A stretch of DNA of 50,607 bases. Origin: a virus. The DNA is taken from IMG/VR virus record IMGVR_UViG_3300010400_000025, positions 1 through 50,607 of that record. One strand, 5' to 3'. Of this stretch, positions 28,341 to 36,644 are shown piece after piece; within the stretch, counting starts at the first letter, position 1, and each line of letters begins with the position of its first letter. A program made the position numbers and the translations under genes. The notes under the pieces are model-generated. The model worked only from the letters and a program-made list of their open reading frames with translations. It made no database searches and was not told the DNA's origin.

Positions 28341-29107
28341 CACGACGCTGCCACGACCAACTCGCCGTTGATCTCGATCACCACCTCGACGTTGTCAGGC
28401 AACTCGATGTTGACGTGGACGATCGCCGGTTTCGGCATGGGCTCGGGCTCGGGCTCGGGTTCGGGCTCGGGTACTAGTTCCGGCACCCAGGCGTCGGTCA
28501 GCGCCGCCAGGAACTTGCCGTGGTAGCCTTTGATGAGGTTGCCGATCGACACGCCGTTCGACCACGACGGCACCTTCTTCTTGTCGCCGTTGATGATCTC
28601 GCGCGCCTCGTAGGCGTCATCGACGTGGTCGTTGAAATAGCGCGCCAGGGTCTGCCGCTTGCCATCGCTGGAGGCGCGATACCAGCCTTCGAACATGCCG
28701 ATGTACATGGCGTCAGCCGAGATCGCCGGATCGAGCGCACGCTCGGCGTGCCACTCCAGATCGTTCTTACCGATCAGGCCGAGCTTCTTCGTGGCCTTGG
28801 CGTAGTTCTCGCGCCAGGTCATCTGCACGTCGCCGCGCCCGTAGTAGGTCTGGCCGGTTTCGGGATCAGGCACGCCGTAGGCCATGCCCTTGCCCTTGCC
28901 GTACTCCTCGATCGGCCACATCGTCGAAGACGTCTCATGCATCGAGGTGGCGAGCGGATAGGCCAGCCACCTGAGATCAAGGTCGGCGTATTTCGCCTCC
29001 CAGACATCGAGCTTGAAGTTCAGACCGTCGACTTGCTGCTGAGTGAGCTTGCCGCCGAACAGCGAGGCGCGGACGCTGTCGAAGAAAACCTCGCGATTGA
29101 AGCTCAT
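28340..29107 (-). CDS. Endolysin, GH19-like glycoside hydrolase
   Basis: A 255-residue lysozyme-like enzyme. SMHETSSTMWPIEEYGKGKG (55-74) with Glu58 and the signature YYGRGDVQMTWRENY (88-102) fit glycoside hydrolase family 19 endolysins, which cut peptidoglycan glycan strands. A PE-repeat linker (VPEPEPEPEPEPMPKP near 215-230), encoded by a GGGCTC tandem repeat, leads to a C-terminal strand-rich segment (VHVNIELPDNVEVVIEINGE) that could bind the wall. No signal peptide is seen, so release needs a holin. It is the last gene of the late operon. Confidence 0.88.
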   Translation of the reverse strand: MSFNREVFFDSVRASLFGGKLTQQQVDGLNFKLDVWEAKYADLDLRWLAYPLATSMHETSSTMWPIEEYGKGKGMAYGVPDPETGQTYYGRGDVQMTWRENYAKATKKLGLIGKNDLEWHAERALDPAISADAMYIGMFEGWYRASSDGKRQTLARYFNDHVDDAYEAREIINGDKKKVPSWSNGVSIGNLIKGYHGKFLAALTDAWVPELVPEPEPEPEPEPMPKPAIVHVNIELPDNVEVVIEINGELVVAAS

Positions 29108-29583
29108 TGGAACAGCGCTCTGAGATCGACCGGGAATCGCGTCCGCCTTGGCACCGCCTCCGGCACGACCGGAGGTTGCACGCCCCAGTAGTCTGGAAAT
29201 TCCGGCAGCGGCGGTTGCGCCACCGCTTGCGGCGGCTGCTCGCCGAAATATTGCGGGAACTGTGGCGGCACGAACACCGGCTCCGGCGGCTGCTCGCCGA
29301 AATATTTCGGGAACTCCGGCGGGACGAATAGACTCTCGATGGTGGGCCTCGGCTGGGGCGTCGGCACCGCTGCCGTTTCCGCAGGCGCCGGTTCGCCCGC
29401 TGCCGCCGTTGCCGCCGCTGCCTGCGCCTGGCGCTGCAACGCGGTGCTGGAGCCACGGCCAGCAGCGATGTTGGCCGAGCGCACCGCCTGGTCACGTCTT
29501 GCCCCTTCGGTGTCACCGCCAGGATTGTAACGAGCCATCTCGCGCTGCAGCAGTGCTGCAAAATCTTCGGGCGATACGGGCAT
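29104..29583 (-). CDS. Proline-rich repeat protein, virion or lysis module (159 aa)
   Basis: GGAGA precedes the ATG. The N-terminal third is helical (MPVSPEDFAALLQREMARYN), then an Ala/Pro linker. The C-terminal half has three repeats of the form PPxFPxYFGEQPP (about residues 87-140), the last degenerate (PEFPDYWGVQPP). Such repeats usually mediate protein binding. It lies between the transglycosylase and the endolysin and overlaps the endolysin start (ATGA). Possibly a minor virion protein; no family known. Confidence 0.65.
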   Translation of the reverse strand: MPVSPEDFAALLQREMARYNPGGDTEGARRDQAVRSANIAAGRGSSTALQRQAQAAAATAAAGEPAPAETAAVPTPQPRPTIESLFVPPEFPKYFGEQPPEPVFVPPQFPQYFGEQPPQAVAQPPLPEFPDYWGVQPPVVPEAVPRRTRFPVDLRALFQ

Positions 29584-29592
29584 GACGATCTC

Positions 29593-30150
29593 CTATCCGT
29601 AGAGGCTGCTCAGCCCAGCTTGCTGGAACATCGCACGGCGCCGATCGGCGTCGGCCTCGCGCTCTTTCTCACGCCGCTCTTCGGCCTTCTTCAGGAAGCC
29701 AAGGCCGATCGTGTTGATATCAGGGTTGAATGGCGACACCGGCACCTCGTTGGCGCCGATCAGGTCGCCGAACATCTGCGGCGCTGCTGTCGGCTGGGCG
29801 CTCATCATCGCACCCGTCGCTGACGTCGGGACCGCGAAGCTCTCAGCGTTCTGGGCGAGATTCTCGCCAAGGGTGCGTGAAGGATCGACTGGCCTGCCAG
29901 TCGCCTTCATCATCGCGATCGTGCTCGGGTCCCACCGCGCGAGCGGGATTTTCGAGGCGATGTCGGCCTGCTGCTCGTAGGTCGCGTTGAGCGGGTTGGG
30001 GGCATAGTTCCGACCGCCGAAGTCATCCCAGGTCCCCTCGGTGATCTGGAAGTAGCCCTGCGCCTGGCCAGACGACGTGCCTTGCGTAGTGTTGGCGATG
30101 TTGCGCCCGCCGCTTTCATTTCTGAGCAGAGCTTGAAGAAGCGTGGTCAT
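29593..30150 (-). CDS. Virion-associated lytic transglycosylase-like protein
   Basis: A 185-residue protein. Residues 1-60 contain the SLT-like features: LLRNESGGRNIAN with catalytic-type Glu12, then SGQAQGYFQITEGTWDDFGG. Transglycosylases in podovirus particles cut peptidoglycan during DNA ejection. The C-terminal 38 residues (GLGFLKKAEERREKEREADA then DRRRAMFQQAGLSSLYG) closely resemble the tail of the neighbouring hydrolase at 30147, although the catalytic domains differ. The domain is short, so it may be a fragment-type enzyme. ATG overlaps the previous stop (ATGA). Confidence 0.75.
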   Translation of the reverse strand: MTTLLQALLRNESGGRNIANTTQGTSSGQAQGYFQITEGTWDDFGGRNYAPNPLNATYEQQADIASKIPLARWDPSTIAMMKATGRPVDPSRTLGENLAQNAESFAVPTSATGAMMSAQPTAAPQMFGDLIGANEVPVSPFNPDINTIGLGFLKKAEERREKEREADADRRRAMFQQAGLSSLYG

Positions 30151-30794
30151 GTGTAGAGCCCCGCCAGGCCCAGCGGCGAGAACAGCGCCTCGCGCCGCTT
30201 GCGCTCATCCTCGGCCTCCCGATCGCGCCGCTCCTGCGCTCGCTGCAGGAACCCGAAGCCAGCTGCCGCCAGCGGATCGCTGATCGGCACGGAGGCCACG
30301 CTGGTAGGCGCCACCACGTCACCGAGCGCAGGCTGGAATGGAGGAGACCCTCCAGCCTGCGTCGGCGCCGTGCCGCGACCGGCGTTATACGCCGCCGCGA
30401 AGGTGGGGTCGGCGGTCGCTGCCGACTTGTTCGGTCCCCAGAACGCCGGATTGCCGCCGCCGACGTGGATGCCCCAATCGTAGTGGCCGATGCCAGGGAA
30501 AACCGGCGCCGCCGCCGTAATGTACTTTGCGTATAGCTCCTTGTTGGCATTCGGCAGCAGCTGCTGGCCGTCGCGCGAGAACACGATGTCGGCGGTGTGA
30601 CCGAACCCGCTAGCGTCCACGTCATGGCGATGTGAGCCGGTCCGATGCGGACCACTAGCGGGCTGGGCGCCTGAGACAATGTCGAGGCTGAGCGTCGGAT
30701 CGATGCCTTGCAGGATCGCGTACATGCGATCGAGATCGGCCTGCGCCACGGGCAGGCTGCGGACTTTTCCAGCGGTGAGGTTGCGGATCGGCAT
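30147..30794 (-). CDS. M15-peptidase-like peptidoglycan hydrolase
   Basis: A 215-residue protein. The segment HRTGSHRHDVDASGFGHTAD (50-69) and HYDWGIHVGG (104-113) supply His and Asp residues in an order like zinc D,D-carboxypeptidases (M15). It may cleave peptide cross-links. The C-terminal tail (GFGFLQRAQERRDREAEDER then KRREALFSPLGLAGLYT) matches that of the transglycosylase at 29593. ATG 30794 is chosen over GTG 30815 because the latter lies in the divergent promoter. The family call is by pattern only. Confidence 0.65.
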   Translation of the reverse strand: MPIRNLTAGKVRSLPVAQADLDRMYAILQGIDPTLSLDIVSGAQPASGPHRTGSHRHDVDASGFGHTADIVFSRDGQQLLPNANKELYAKYITAAAPVFPGIGHYDWGIHVGGGNPAFWGPNKSAATADPTFAAAYNAGRGTAPTQAGGSPPFQPALGDVVAPTSVASVPISDPLAAAGFGFLQRAQERRDREAEDERKRREALFSPLGLAGLYT

Positions 30795-30816
30795 CGATAT
30801 CTCTATGTATGTCACA
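30781..30816 (+). promoter_or_regulatory. Plus-strand promoter with overlapping TGTATGTCACA element
   Basis: TTGCGG (30781-30786) and TATGTA (30804-30809) are 17 bp apart; TGTATGTCACA (30806-30816) overlaps the -10 and expected start. A GGAG site and ATG 30835 follow, giving a leader of about 18 nt. The operator placement matches 21061. Confidence 0.7.
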
Positions 30817-30834
30817 CGTCCTTGGAGAAATTAA

Positions 30835-31101
30835 ATGATCGTCGTCCCGATTTCCTTTAGTCTGTTCGCCGCACTCGCGGTTGGGTTCGCCCTGCTCTGC
30901 GGCTTCCTGTGGCTGGTCAACCTACCCGCCGCGCTCGGGCGCAGCATGGCGCGCAAGAGGAACCAAGGGTGGCGCGAAGCCGACGCCCGCAAAGTTACCG
31001 CAGCCATGATGAAGCCGGTCATCGGACGGGCTCCTGATCAGGGTTGCCGTACAGCAGATTCAGCCCCTGCAAGCCGGTCCGAGCAATCGCCTCGGGGATG
31101 A
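30835..31101 (+). CDS. Lone plus-strand membrane protein in the late block (moron candidate)
   Basis: GGAGAAATTAA precedes ATG. Residues 1-30 (MIVVPISFSLFAALAVGFAL then LCGFLWLVNLPAAL) form one strong transmembrane helix; a basic cytoplasmic segment follows (GRSMARKRNQGWREADARKV). The last 27 codons overlap the end of the convergent minus-strand gene. It is the only plus-strand gene in the late region and has its own operator-controlled promoter. This is typical of lysogenic-conversion genes, such as superinfection exclusion, but no family is recognised. Confidence 0.65.
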   Translation: MIVVPISFSLFAALAVGFALLCGFLWLVNLPAALGRSMARKRNQGWREADARKVTAAMMKPVIGRAPDQGCRTADSAPASRSEQSPRG

Positions 31102-33277
31102 CCGTAGTGGGGCCGCGCGCCACCATCTGCTGCATCCGCTCTACCGAATTCGGATCGGTGAATAGCTCGGCCAACGCGCCGATCTGACGACGCTTGGCAA
31201 GGCGATTGCCCCAGTCGCTGACCTTGCTGAACCAGTTGGCACCGCCGGTCATCGCCAGCTGCGCCGCGCTGATCTTCGGGTCCACCAATTCATCGCTGAG
31301 CGACTTGTTGAACTCGGTCGCCGAACCGACCGGGCGGCGCCGCCCGGTCGTCCGCATGGCGTCCAGCACATTGGTGACCAGCGGGATCGTGCCAGCGCCG
31401 ATCTGCGGCAACGCGCCCAGAATGGAATTCAGCACCTCACCCTTCTCAGGCGTGCCTGCCACCCTGTTGTAGAACTTGGCGCCGCCAAAGCTCCGGTCCT
31501 GCTGTTGCGTCGGCGCCATCGACGTGCCGAAGCGATCCTCCCACATGTTGCGAAACAGCTGCGGGATGGTCTGCGGATCGACGCGCTGCCCGGTCGGATC
31601 GGCGGTGCGCAAGGCAGTGACAGCCGTTGCGATCTCGGGCGCCACGCCAGGCAGCGGATTGGTCGGCCAGATCGCCTCGCCAGCGGCGCGCGTGTCGCCA
31701 CCTGATTGCGCCACCTTGCCGACTGGTCCCTTGACGATCGGATCGACGATGTCCCTGGTGTTCGCCGCGAACTCGTCCTGGGCGGCGGCAAACGAATTGC
31801 TGTTGCGCCGCATCAGCTGGTTGATCTGATCCAGGTATCTGGTCAGGCTGGCGCCAGCCTCGCCTTCATACGCCGCACGGTTCGGATCGGTTGACGTGCC
31901 GATCGTGTCCTGGGTGTCGCGCATGTATTTGCGAACCCGGTCGAGGTTCTCGATGTCGAGCGCAAACTGCTCCGGCACGGCAGGCGTGCCAGCCGACATC
32001 AGCGGCTGTCCGTTGGGTCCGAGTATCCCGGTCGGCGCTGGCGGCACGGCAGGCTGCGCTGGCGCGGTCACCAGCCGCCGACGAAGCTCGCCCAGTGAAT
32101 GCGCCTTGATGCCTGTCGTGTCGGCGGCGATCTCGGCGTCGATCGCATCGACGATCCGCCGCACGTCGGCCTCCGGCATCAGCTGCGGATTGGCCGCTGC
32201 ATAGTCCGGCGCCGACGCCGCCGTCCGTTGCTCCATGGCGTTGCCTTTTGCCAGTGTCGCGGCTTCCGCCGCCTCGGCGCCGAGCGTCGTCGGACGCGGT
32301 GAAGGCGGAATGTTCATGCTGTCGAGGATCAGCTGGTTGGCTTCTTCGAATTGCCCTGGACGCGCCGCCATGAACGGTCCCATGACCCTGCCGCCGTGGA
32401 TGACGTCGCCTTCGACATAACGCTGCACATTGGTCAGCGGCGAGCCGCCGCCGGTCACGTCCGAAATGATCTCCGGCCCGGTGGCGCGGATCGGCGTATC
32501 TCGAATATTGCTCGACCGGGTCAGCGCCGCGTTCCATTCATCGGGCGTCATGTTGCGCGTCGAGCGCCGGACAATGCTTTCGAGCGGATTGCCAAGACCT
32601 CTGGAGAGCGCTCCGGTGGCGGCGCCAGCACCAGCGCCGACAATGCGCGCGAGCGTCTCATATGGCGTGCCTTCGGTGGCGGCGCCGAGCGCCTCGGAGC
32701 CGATCGCCGGAAGCGCGACGTTGCTGACCAGGTCGGCGCCGTAGCTCGTCGCCCGCTCGAATGGCAACGCTAGCCTGGTGGCTTTGGACGGCCAGCCGCC
32801 AAGCATGAATCCGCCGCCGGTTTCCAACGCCTGGCCGATGTCGGTCTGAGGCTGGAAAATGTTCTGGCGCACGCCCCTGCTGAGATCAGCGGCTGACTTC
32901 AGATATTGCTCCTGCTCGGCCAGCCGCTGGTTCTGCTGCTCAATGGTGCGCCCAGCACCTGGCTGCCCCAGGATCAATTCGCGGAAATTGTCCTCCAGCG
33001 TGTTGGCCAGCCATTGGCTGCCCTTGCCGATCGCATACGGCGTCGAGGCAGCCGCATTGGCCAGACCGCTGAATGGCGAGAAAAGCCACTCGCCGAGATC
33101 GGCTTGCGCAGCCTCCTTGTTCATCCGCGCGAATTCTTCCGGCGTGTCAACTGGGTTGACACCGGCAGGCTGCACGCCTCCCGGCACGCCGCTCGCGCTG
33201 CGCACATCCTCCGGCGCTATCTGCTTCTTCGGAAATTGGACCCCGCCACCCTTTTTCTTGAATTCGACGGCAGCCAT
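31019..33277 (-). CDS. Large internal virion / ejection protein (752 aa)
   Basis: A large, Ala/Gly/Pro-rich protein: an N-terminal basic segment (MAAVEFKKKGGGVQFPKKQI), a GAGAATGALSRGLGNP glycine-rich stretch near 215-230, and long helical regions (NQLMRRNSNSFAAAQDEFAA). It lies in the cluster after the tail genes where podoviruses encode proteins ejected with DNA. Overlaps the next gene start (33277). No catalytic motif was seen. The ejection role is inferred from position, size and composition. Confidence 0.65.
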   Translation of the reverse strand: MAAVEFKKKGGGVQFPKKQIAPEDVRSASGVPGGVQPAGVNPVDTPEEFARMNKEAAQADLGEWLFSPFSGLANAAASTPYAIGKGSQWLANTLEDNFRELILGQPGAGRTIEQQNQRLAEQEQYLKSAADLSRGVRQNIFQPQTDIGQALETGGGFMLGGWPSKATRLALPFERATSYGADLVSNVALPAIGSEALGAATEGTPYETLARIVGAGAGAATGALSRGLGNPLESIVRRSTRNMTPDEWNAALTRSSNIRDTPIRATGPEIISDVTGGGSPLTNVQRYVEGDVIHGGRVMGPFMAARPGQFEEANQLILDSMNIPPSPRPTTLGAEAAEAATLAKGNAMEQRTAASAPDYAAANPQLMPEADVRRIVDAIDAEIAADTTGIKAHSLGELRRRLVTAPAQPAVPPAPTGILGPNGQPLMSAGTPAVPEQFALDIENLDRVRKYMRDTQDTIGTSTDPNRAAYEGEAGASLTRYLDQINQLMRRNSNSFAAAQDEFAANTRDIVDPIVKGPVGKVAQSGGDTRAAGEAIWPTNPLPGVAPEIATAVTALRTADPTGQRVDPQTIPQLFRNMWEDRFGTSMAPTQQQDRSFGGAKFYNRVAGTPEKGEVLNSILGALPQIGAGTIPLVTNVLDAMRTTGRRRPVGSATEFNKSLSDELVDPKISAAQLAMTGGANWFSKVSDWGNRLAKRRQIGALAELFTDPNSVERMQQMVARGPTTVIPEAIARTGLQGLNLLYGNPDQEPVR

Positions 33278-34971
33278 CAGTCAAGCTCCCCCGGCTTCAG
33301 GACGATACCGTTCTGCTGGAGCAAGTCGGTCGCTTCCTGCTTCGTGTAATCGCCGCTGGCAATCGCCGCCTTGGCGTTGGCGATCGACGCAGCCCGATCT
33401 TCAGGAGACATGGCCTCCGCAGGCGCTGCCGTGGCCGCTGGAGCGTTCGCAGCGGGTGCGGCGGCTGCCGGAGCCGCCACGGCTGGAGACGCTGTAGCGG
33501 GCGCTGGCGTGGCCGCTGGAGGAGTTTGCGCGGTCGCCGGGGCGGTTGATGCCGCCGGAGCCGCCGTCGCGCCCTTGGCCGCAGCACCGGCAATTCTGCG
33601 GATCGCATTTTGCGACGTCTCGAAAGCGTTGCGCTTGATCGCCTTGGTGTCGGGATTGTCGCTCGGCAGCGGGATCATCGCGATCAGCTTGCGCGCATAC
33701 TCGCCCTCGGTGACCGCCTGGCCAGACCGGACCATCAATTCATAGGGCAGCGCCTGCTGCATGGCGGCAAAGAACGTCTGCCCCTCGTTGGTCAGCAGCG
33801 AGTTCATGTACGGCAGCGCGCCAGACATCAGGAAGCTGTCAGCCGTCGCCATCTTATTGATCACCTGGAAAGCGGCGATATCGCCCGTCGTCGGCGTCTT
33901 GCCAGTGTCGAATGCGTCGAGGATGATCTTAGTCGGCTTCTCCATCATCTCCTCGGCGAAACCCGCCTTGGTCTGGAAATCGGTCGGCGGCTTGCCGCCT
34001 GCGGCGCCAGCGCCCTGGCGGATACCGGCGACCGTGCCGTCGGGGTTGAAATCGACGGCGAATTGGTTGCCGCCGCTGCCCTTGCTAACGACGCCCTCGG
34101 CGGGCTTGCTCGGGTCGTTCTGATCGTAGATGCGACCGTCGGAGCCGATATAGCCGACGAAGCTCCGTTCGCCGCCCTTGGCGTCGACAGCGTGGTAGGT
34201 GTCGACGCCCTTGATGTCGACCACCGACTCCTGCTTCGAACGATCGGGCAGCTGCGAGAAGGTGAGGCCTTTCTCTTCCGTTTCCGACAGCACCGGCTTG
34301 AGCCCAGCCGCCTCGAAGCGATTGCTCAGCACCGGATTCCCGGCAGCATCGACCGTCGGGGTCACCTCGGTGCCGAGCAGTGCCTGCTTGATGACATCCG
34401 TGTCGCTGATGCCGGTCGTGTCGCCCCTGGCCAGCCGGTTCAGGTAGTCGGCCTTCGCCTCGTCCCAGGTCTGCGGCTTCGGCGTGCCATGCATCTCCGG
34501 GATCGCCTGCGTGCCGCCGAACGGCGCCAGCACTTCAGCCGGGATCGCCGGTTGCGTTTCGCCGACCCCGATATTACCGTAGCCCTCGGTGATGATCTTG
34601 ACGAGATTGTCCGACTTGTTCGCCGCCTCGCGCTGAAGGTTGTCGGCAATGTTGTTCGATCGCGACGTCGCCGCCTGCGTGTCATAGCCGTAGCGCGCCG
34701 TCGCAGCGGTCGTGTCGACAGCCTTGTAGCTCTGCGTCGGATCGTAGAGATCGGAGAATACACCCGCCCGATCGAGCAACTCGGGATCGGCGTCTGGTCG
34801 CTGCATGTAGTCCCAGATCGCCTGGCGCTGGTTCGTCTCCAAATCCTTGGCCCGCGCCGCCGCGTAGCCGGATTCATCGGAGCCGGACGGCGGGCCGAAC
34901 AGATCGGACAGGTTTGCCGCCGCCTGCGCCATCGCCGGGTCATTGTAGTAGCGGTTGCCCTTGATCGCCAT
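33277..34971 (-). CDS. Internal virion / ejection protein (564 aa)
   Basis: MAIKGNRYYNDPAMAQAAAN opens an Ala-rich, mostly helical protein. Residues about 475-530 are a low-complexity Ala/Pro/Thr run (APAASTAPATAQTPPAATPA). The C-terminus (GDYTKQEATDLLQQNGIVLK) looks like a small folded domain. Position between the MCDP-type protein and the 752-residue protein fits podovirus internal core or ejection proteins. No enzyme motif seen. Confidence 0.65.
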   Translation of the reverse strand: MAIKGNRYYNDPAMAQAAANLSDLFGPPSGSDESGYAAARAKDLETNQRQAIWDYMQRPDADPELLDRAGVFSDLYDPTQSYKAVDTTAATARYGYDTQAATSRSNNIADNLQREAANKSDNLVKIITEGYGNIGVGETQPAIPAEVLAPFGGTQAIPEMHGTPKPQTWDEAKADYLNRLARGDTTGISDTDVIKQALLGTEVTPTVDAAGNPVLSNRFEAAGLKPVLSETEEKGLTFSQLPDRSKQESVVDIKGVDTYHAVDAKGGERSFVGYIGSDGRIYDQNDPSKPAEGVVSKGSGGNQFAVDFNPDGTVAGIRQGAGAAGGKPPTDFQTKAGFAEEMMEKPTKIILDAFDTGKTPTTGDIAAFQVINKMATADSFLMSGALPYMNSLLTNEGQTFFAAMQQALPYELMVRSGQAVTEGEYARKLIAMIPLPSDNPDTKAIKRNAFETSQNAIRRIAGAAAKGATAAPAASTAPATAQTPPAATPAPATASPAVAAPAAAAPAANAPAATAAPAEAMSPEDRAASIANAKAAIASGDYTKQEATDLLQQNGIVLKPGELD

Positions 34972-35720
34972 CAGCGTCCAACGCCCCCATAGAGGTCAAG
35001 AATGCTGCTCGACCGCAGCTTCGGGATCGGCACGTTCGTTGTCAGGTTTCCAGGCGCGCCCCACGGGCCAAAATCGCCACCGCCGAGCGTTACCGGGTTG
35101 GTGCCGCCCTTGAGCGGATTCCAGTCGCCTTGCAGGCCCTTGCCGAGCGCCAGCTGCCCGCCGAAATTCAAGATGTCGCCGAACGCCTTCAGCTGGTCGC
35201 CCTTGTGGCTGGCGGCGTCGAGCTCGAACGGCACGACGTCGGCGCTGCCCTTCTTGAAGCCGCCGATCTGGCCGATCGTGCCAGCGTCACGCGCCTGCAA
35301 GCGGCTGACGCCGCCGAGATAGTCGCCGAACGAACGAAGACTGCCGAGCGCCTTGGCCTGCTGGCCGGTAAATTTCGCGGCTTCGCCCTTCTGCTTCGCC
35401 GTTTCCTGCTGGGTGATGACCGAATCCGACTGCGGAGCCAACTCCGTCGGCGCCCCGGTGGCATCAGTTGCGGGCAATGGCTCGGCGAAGTAATCGCCAA
35501 GCTCGGTGCCGCGCTTTTCCATGTCGGCGCCGAACCCCTTGTAGCGATCCTGCGATGTGGTGTTGAGCGCTTGCGCCTCGGTGTCCAGCTTGGCCTGCCG
35601 CTCACGCTCGGCCTGCATGGCTTGCGAACGCGCCTTGGCGACCTTGTTATTGGCCATAGTGTTCATCACCGTCGATCCGGCGGTGAGCGCCATTCCGGCA
35701 ATGGTGAGGGGGTCACACAT
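34971..35720 (-). CDS. Internal virion protein, MCDP type (249 aa)
   Basis: MCDPLTIAGMALTAGSTVMN is a signature start of podovirus internal virion proteins (T7 gp14-like in position). The hydrophobic N-terminus is followed by a helical region (KARSQAMQAERERQAKLDTE) and a Gly-rich C-terminal half ending in LDLYGGVGR. In T7-like phages such proteins leave the particle with the DNA and help form the channel. It shares a base at each junction with its neighbours. Confidence 0.75.
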   Translation of the reverse strand: MCDPLTIAGMALTAGSTVMNTMANNKVAKARSQAMQAERERQAKLDTEAQALNTTSQDRYKGFGADMEKRGTELGDYFAEPLPATDATGAPTELAPQSDSVITQQETAKQKGEAAKFTGQQAKALGSLRSFGDYLGGVSRLQARDAGTIGQIGGFKKGSADVVPFELDAASHKGDQLKAFGDILNFGGQLALGKGLQGDWNPLKGGTNPVTLGGGDFGPWGAPGNLTTNVPIPKLRSSSILDLYGGVGR

Positions 35721-36640
35721 CAGGACACACTGACCCGGCCAGGGGCAAAGAGCCCGGTGTCATACTTGGCGTAGTTCTTCCGCGATGCCGCTTCGGCGCG
35801 CTCCAGCGCCGCCTGCGTGCCAAGCGTCGAGGTGAAGTCGGCGAACAGCTGCGACAGTGGAGAGAACGGCTCGGGTCGCGACAGCGCCCCCGCACGGGCA
35901 ATCGCACCCCTGGCGGCTCCCTCGGCGTCACCCGTGACATTCAGCGTCTTGATGAGATCACTGCGCGCATCCTCGACCGCCGTGCGCGCCTCGTTCTCGT
36001 AGCCGAGCGCCTTGTCGGCGACGGCCTGCTTGTTGGTGTCGTACAGCGAACTCAGATCGGCGGTCTGCGTGGCAGCCGCCGACGACGCCTGGTTGCCGCC
36101 GCGATCGAGCGCGTAGAGCAGCTGCTTCTGAGCGTCCTGATACTGCTTCTGCACCTGTGGCATGGCATAGTCGGTGTAGGACTTGCGCCGGTTGGCGAAG
36201 AAGTCGCCGCCGAATGCCCCGGTGTCCTTCTGCACGCCGCTGAACAGACCGCCCTTGAGCGCCTCGATGAATTGCTGCTGGGGATCGCCGTAAGCCGTAC
36301 CCGGCGTCGTCACCGTCTGGTTTTCGAAGCGCGTGCCGCCGCCTGTGCCGCGCGAAGAGCCGCCGCCTGTATTTGGCACTGCCACCCGCTGCGTCGTCGT
36401 GGTCCCCGGCGCCGTGCCGGTCTTTGGCGTCCACACGGCGCCGCTCGACGTGTAGTACTTTCGCGTCGGGTCGTAGCCCCCGGTGACAGCGCCAACCCCC
36501 TTGGCGCCGCCGCCCTCGAAAATCGAATTAATCCGCTGGGTGCCAGCACGGATACGCGCCTGGCGATCCGCCTCGTCCTTGCGAACGCGCTCGGCTTCTC
36601 TGCTGGCTTCCTTGCCGCTGTCCCCGAATAGAAAGCTCAT
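35720..36640 (-). CDS. Virion protein upstream of the ejection proteins (306 aa)
   Basis: ATG 36640 has GGAG 8 nt upstream. MSFLFGDSGKEASREAERVR is followed by a Gly/Thr-rich linker (GTAPGTTTTQRVAVPNTGGG), then helices with Gln/Ala-rich heptads (QVQKQYQDAQKQLLYALDRG). Likely part of the internal core or tail, by position. No family recognised. Confidence 0.65.
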   Translation of the reverse strand: MSFLFGDSGKEASREAERVRKDEADRQARIRAGTQRINSIFEGGGAKGVGAVTGGYDPTRKYYTSSGAVWTPKTGTAPGTTTTQRVAVPNTGGGSSRGTGGGTRFENQTVTTPGTAYGDPQQQFIEALKGGLFSGVQKDTGAFGGDFFANRRKSYTDYAMPQVQKQYQDAQKQLLYALDRGGNQASSAAATQTADLSSLYDTNKQAVADKALGYENEARTAVEDARSDLIKTLNVTGDAEGAARGAIARAGALSRPEPFSPLSQLFADFTSTLGTQAALERAEAASRKNYAKYDTGLFAPGRVSVS

Positions 36641-36644
36641 GGCG

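Noticed and set aside
28438-28475. GGGCTC tandem repeat that could be taken for a microsatellite or CRISPR-like array
   Set aside because: It encodes the PE-repeat linker of the endolysin in frame.
33610-34992. A 460-codon plus-strand open frame
   Set aside because: Antisense to the ejection protein at 33277; Arg-rich shadow composition and no ribosome site.
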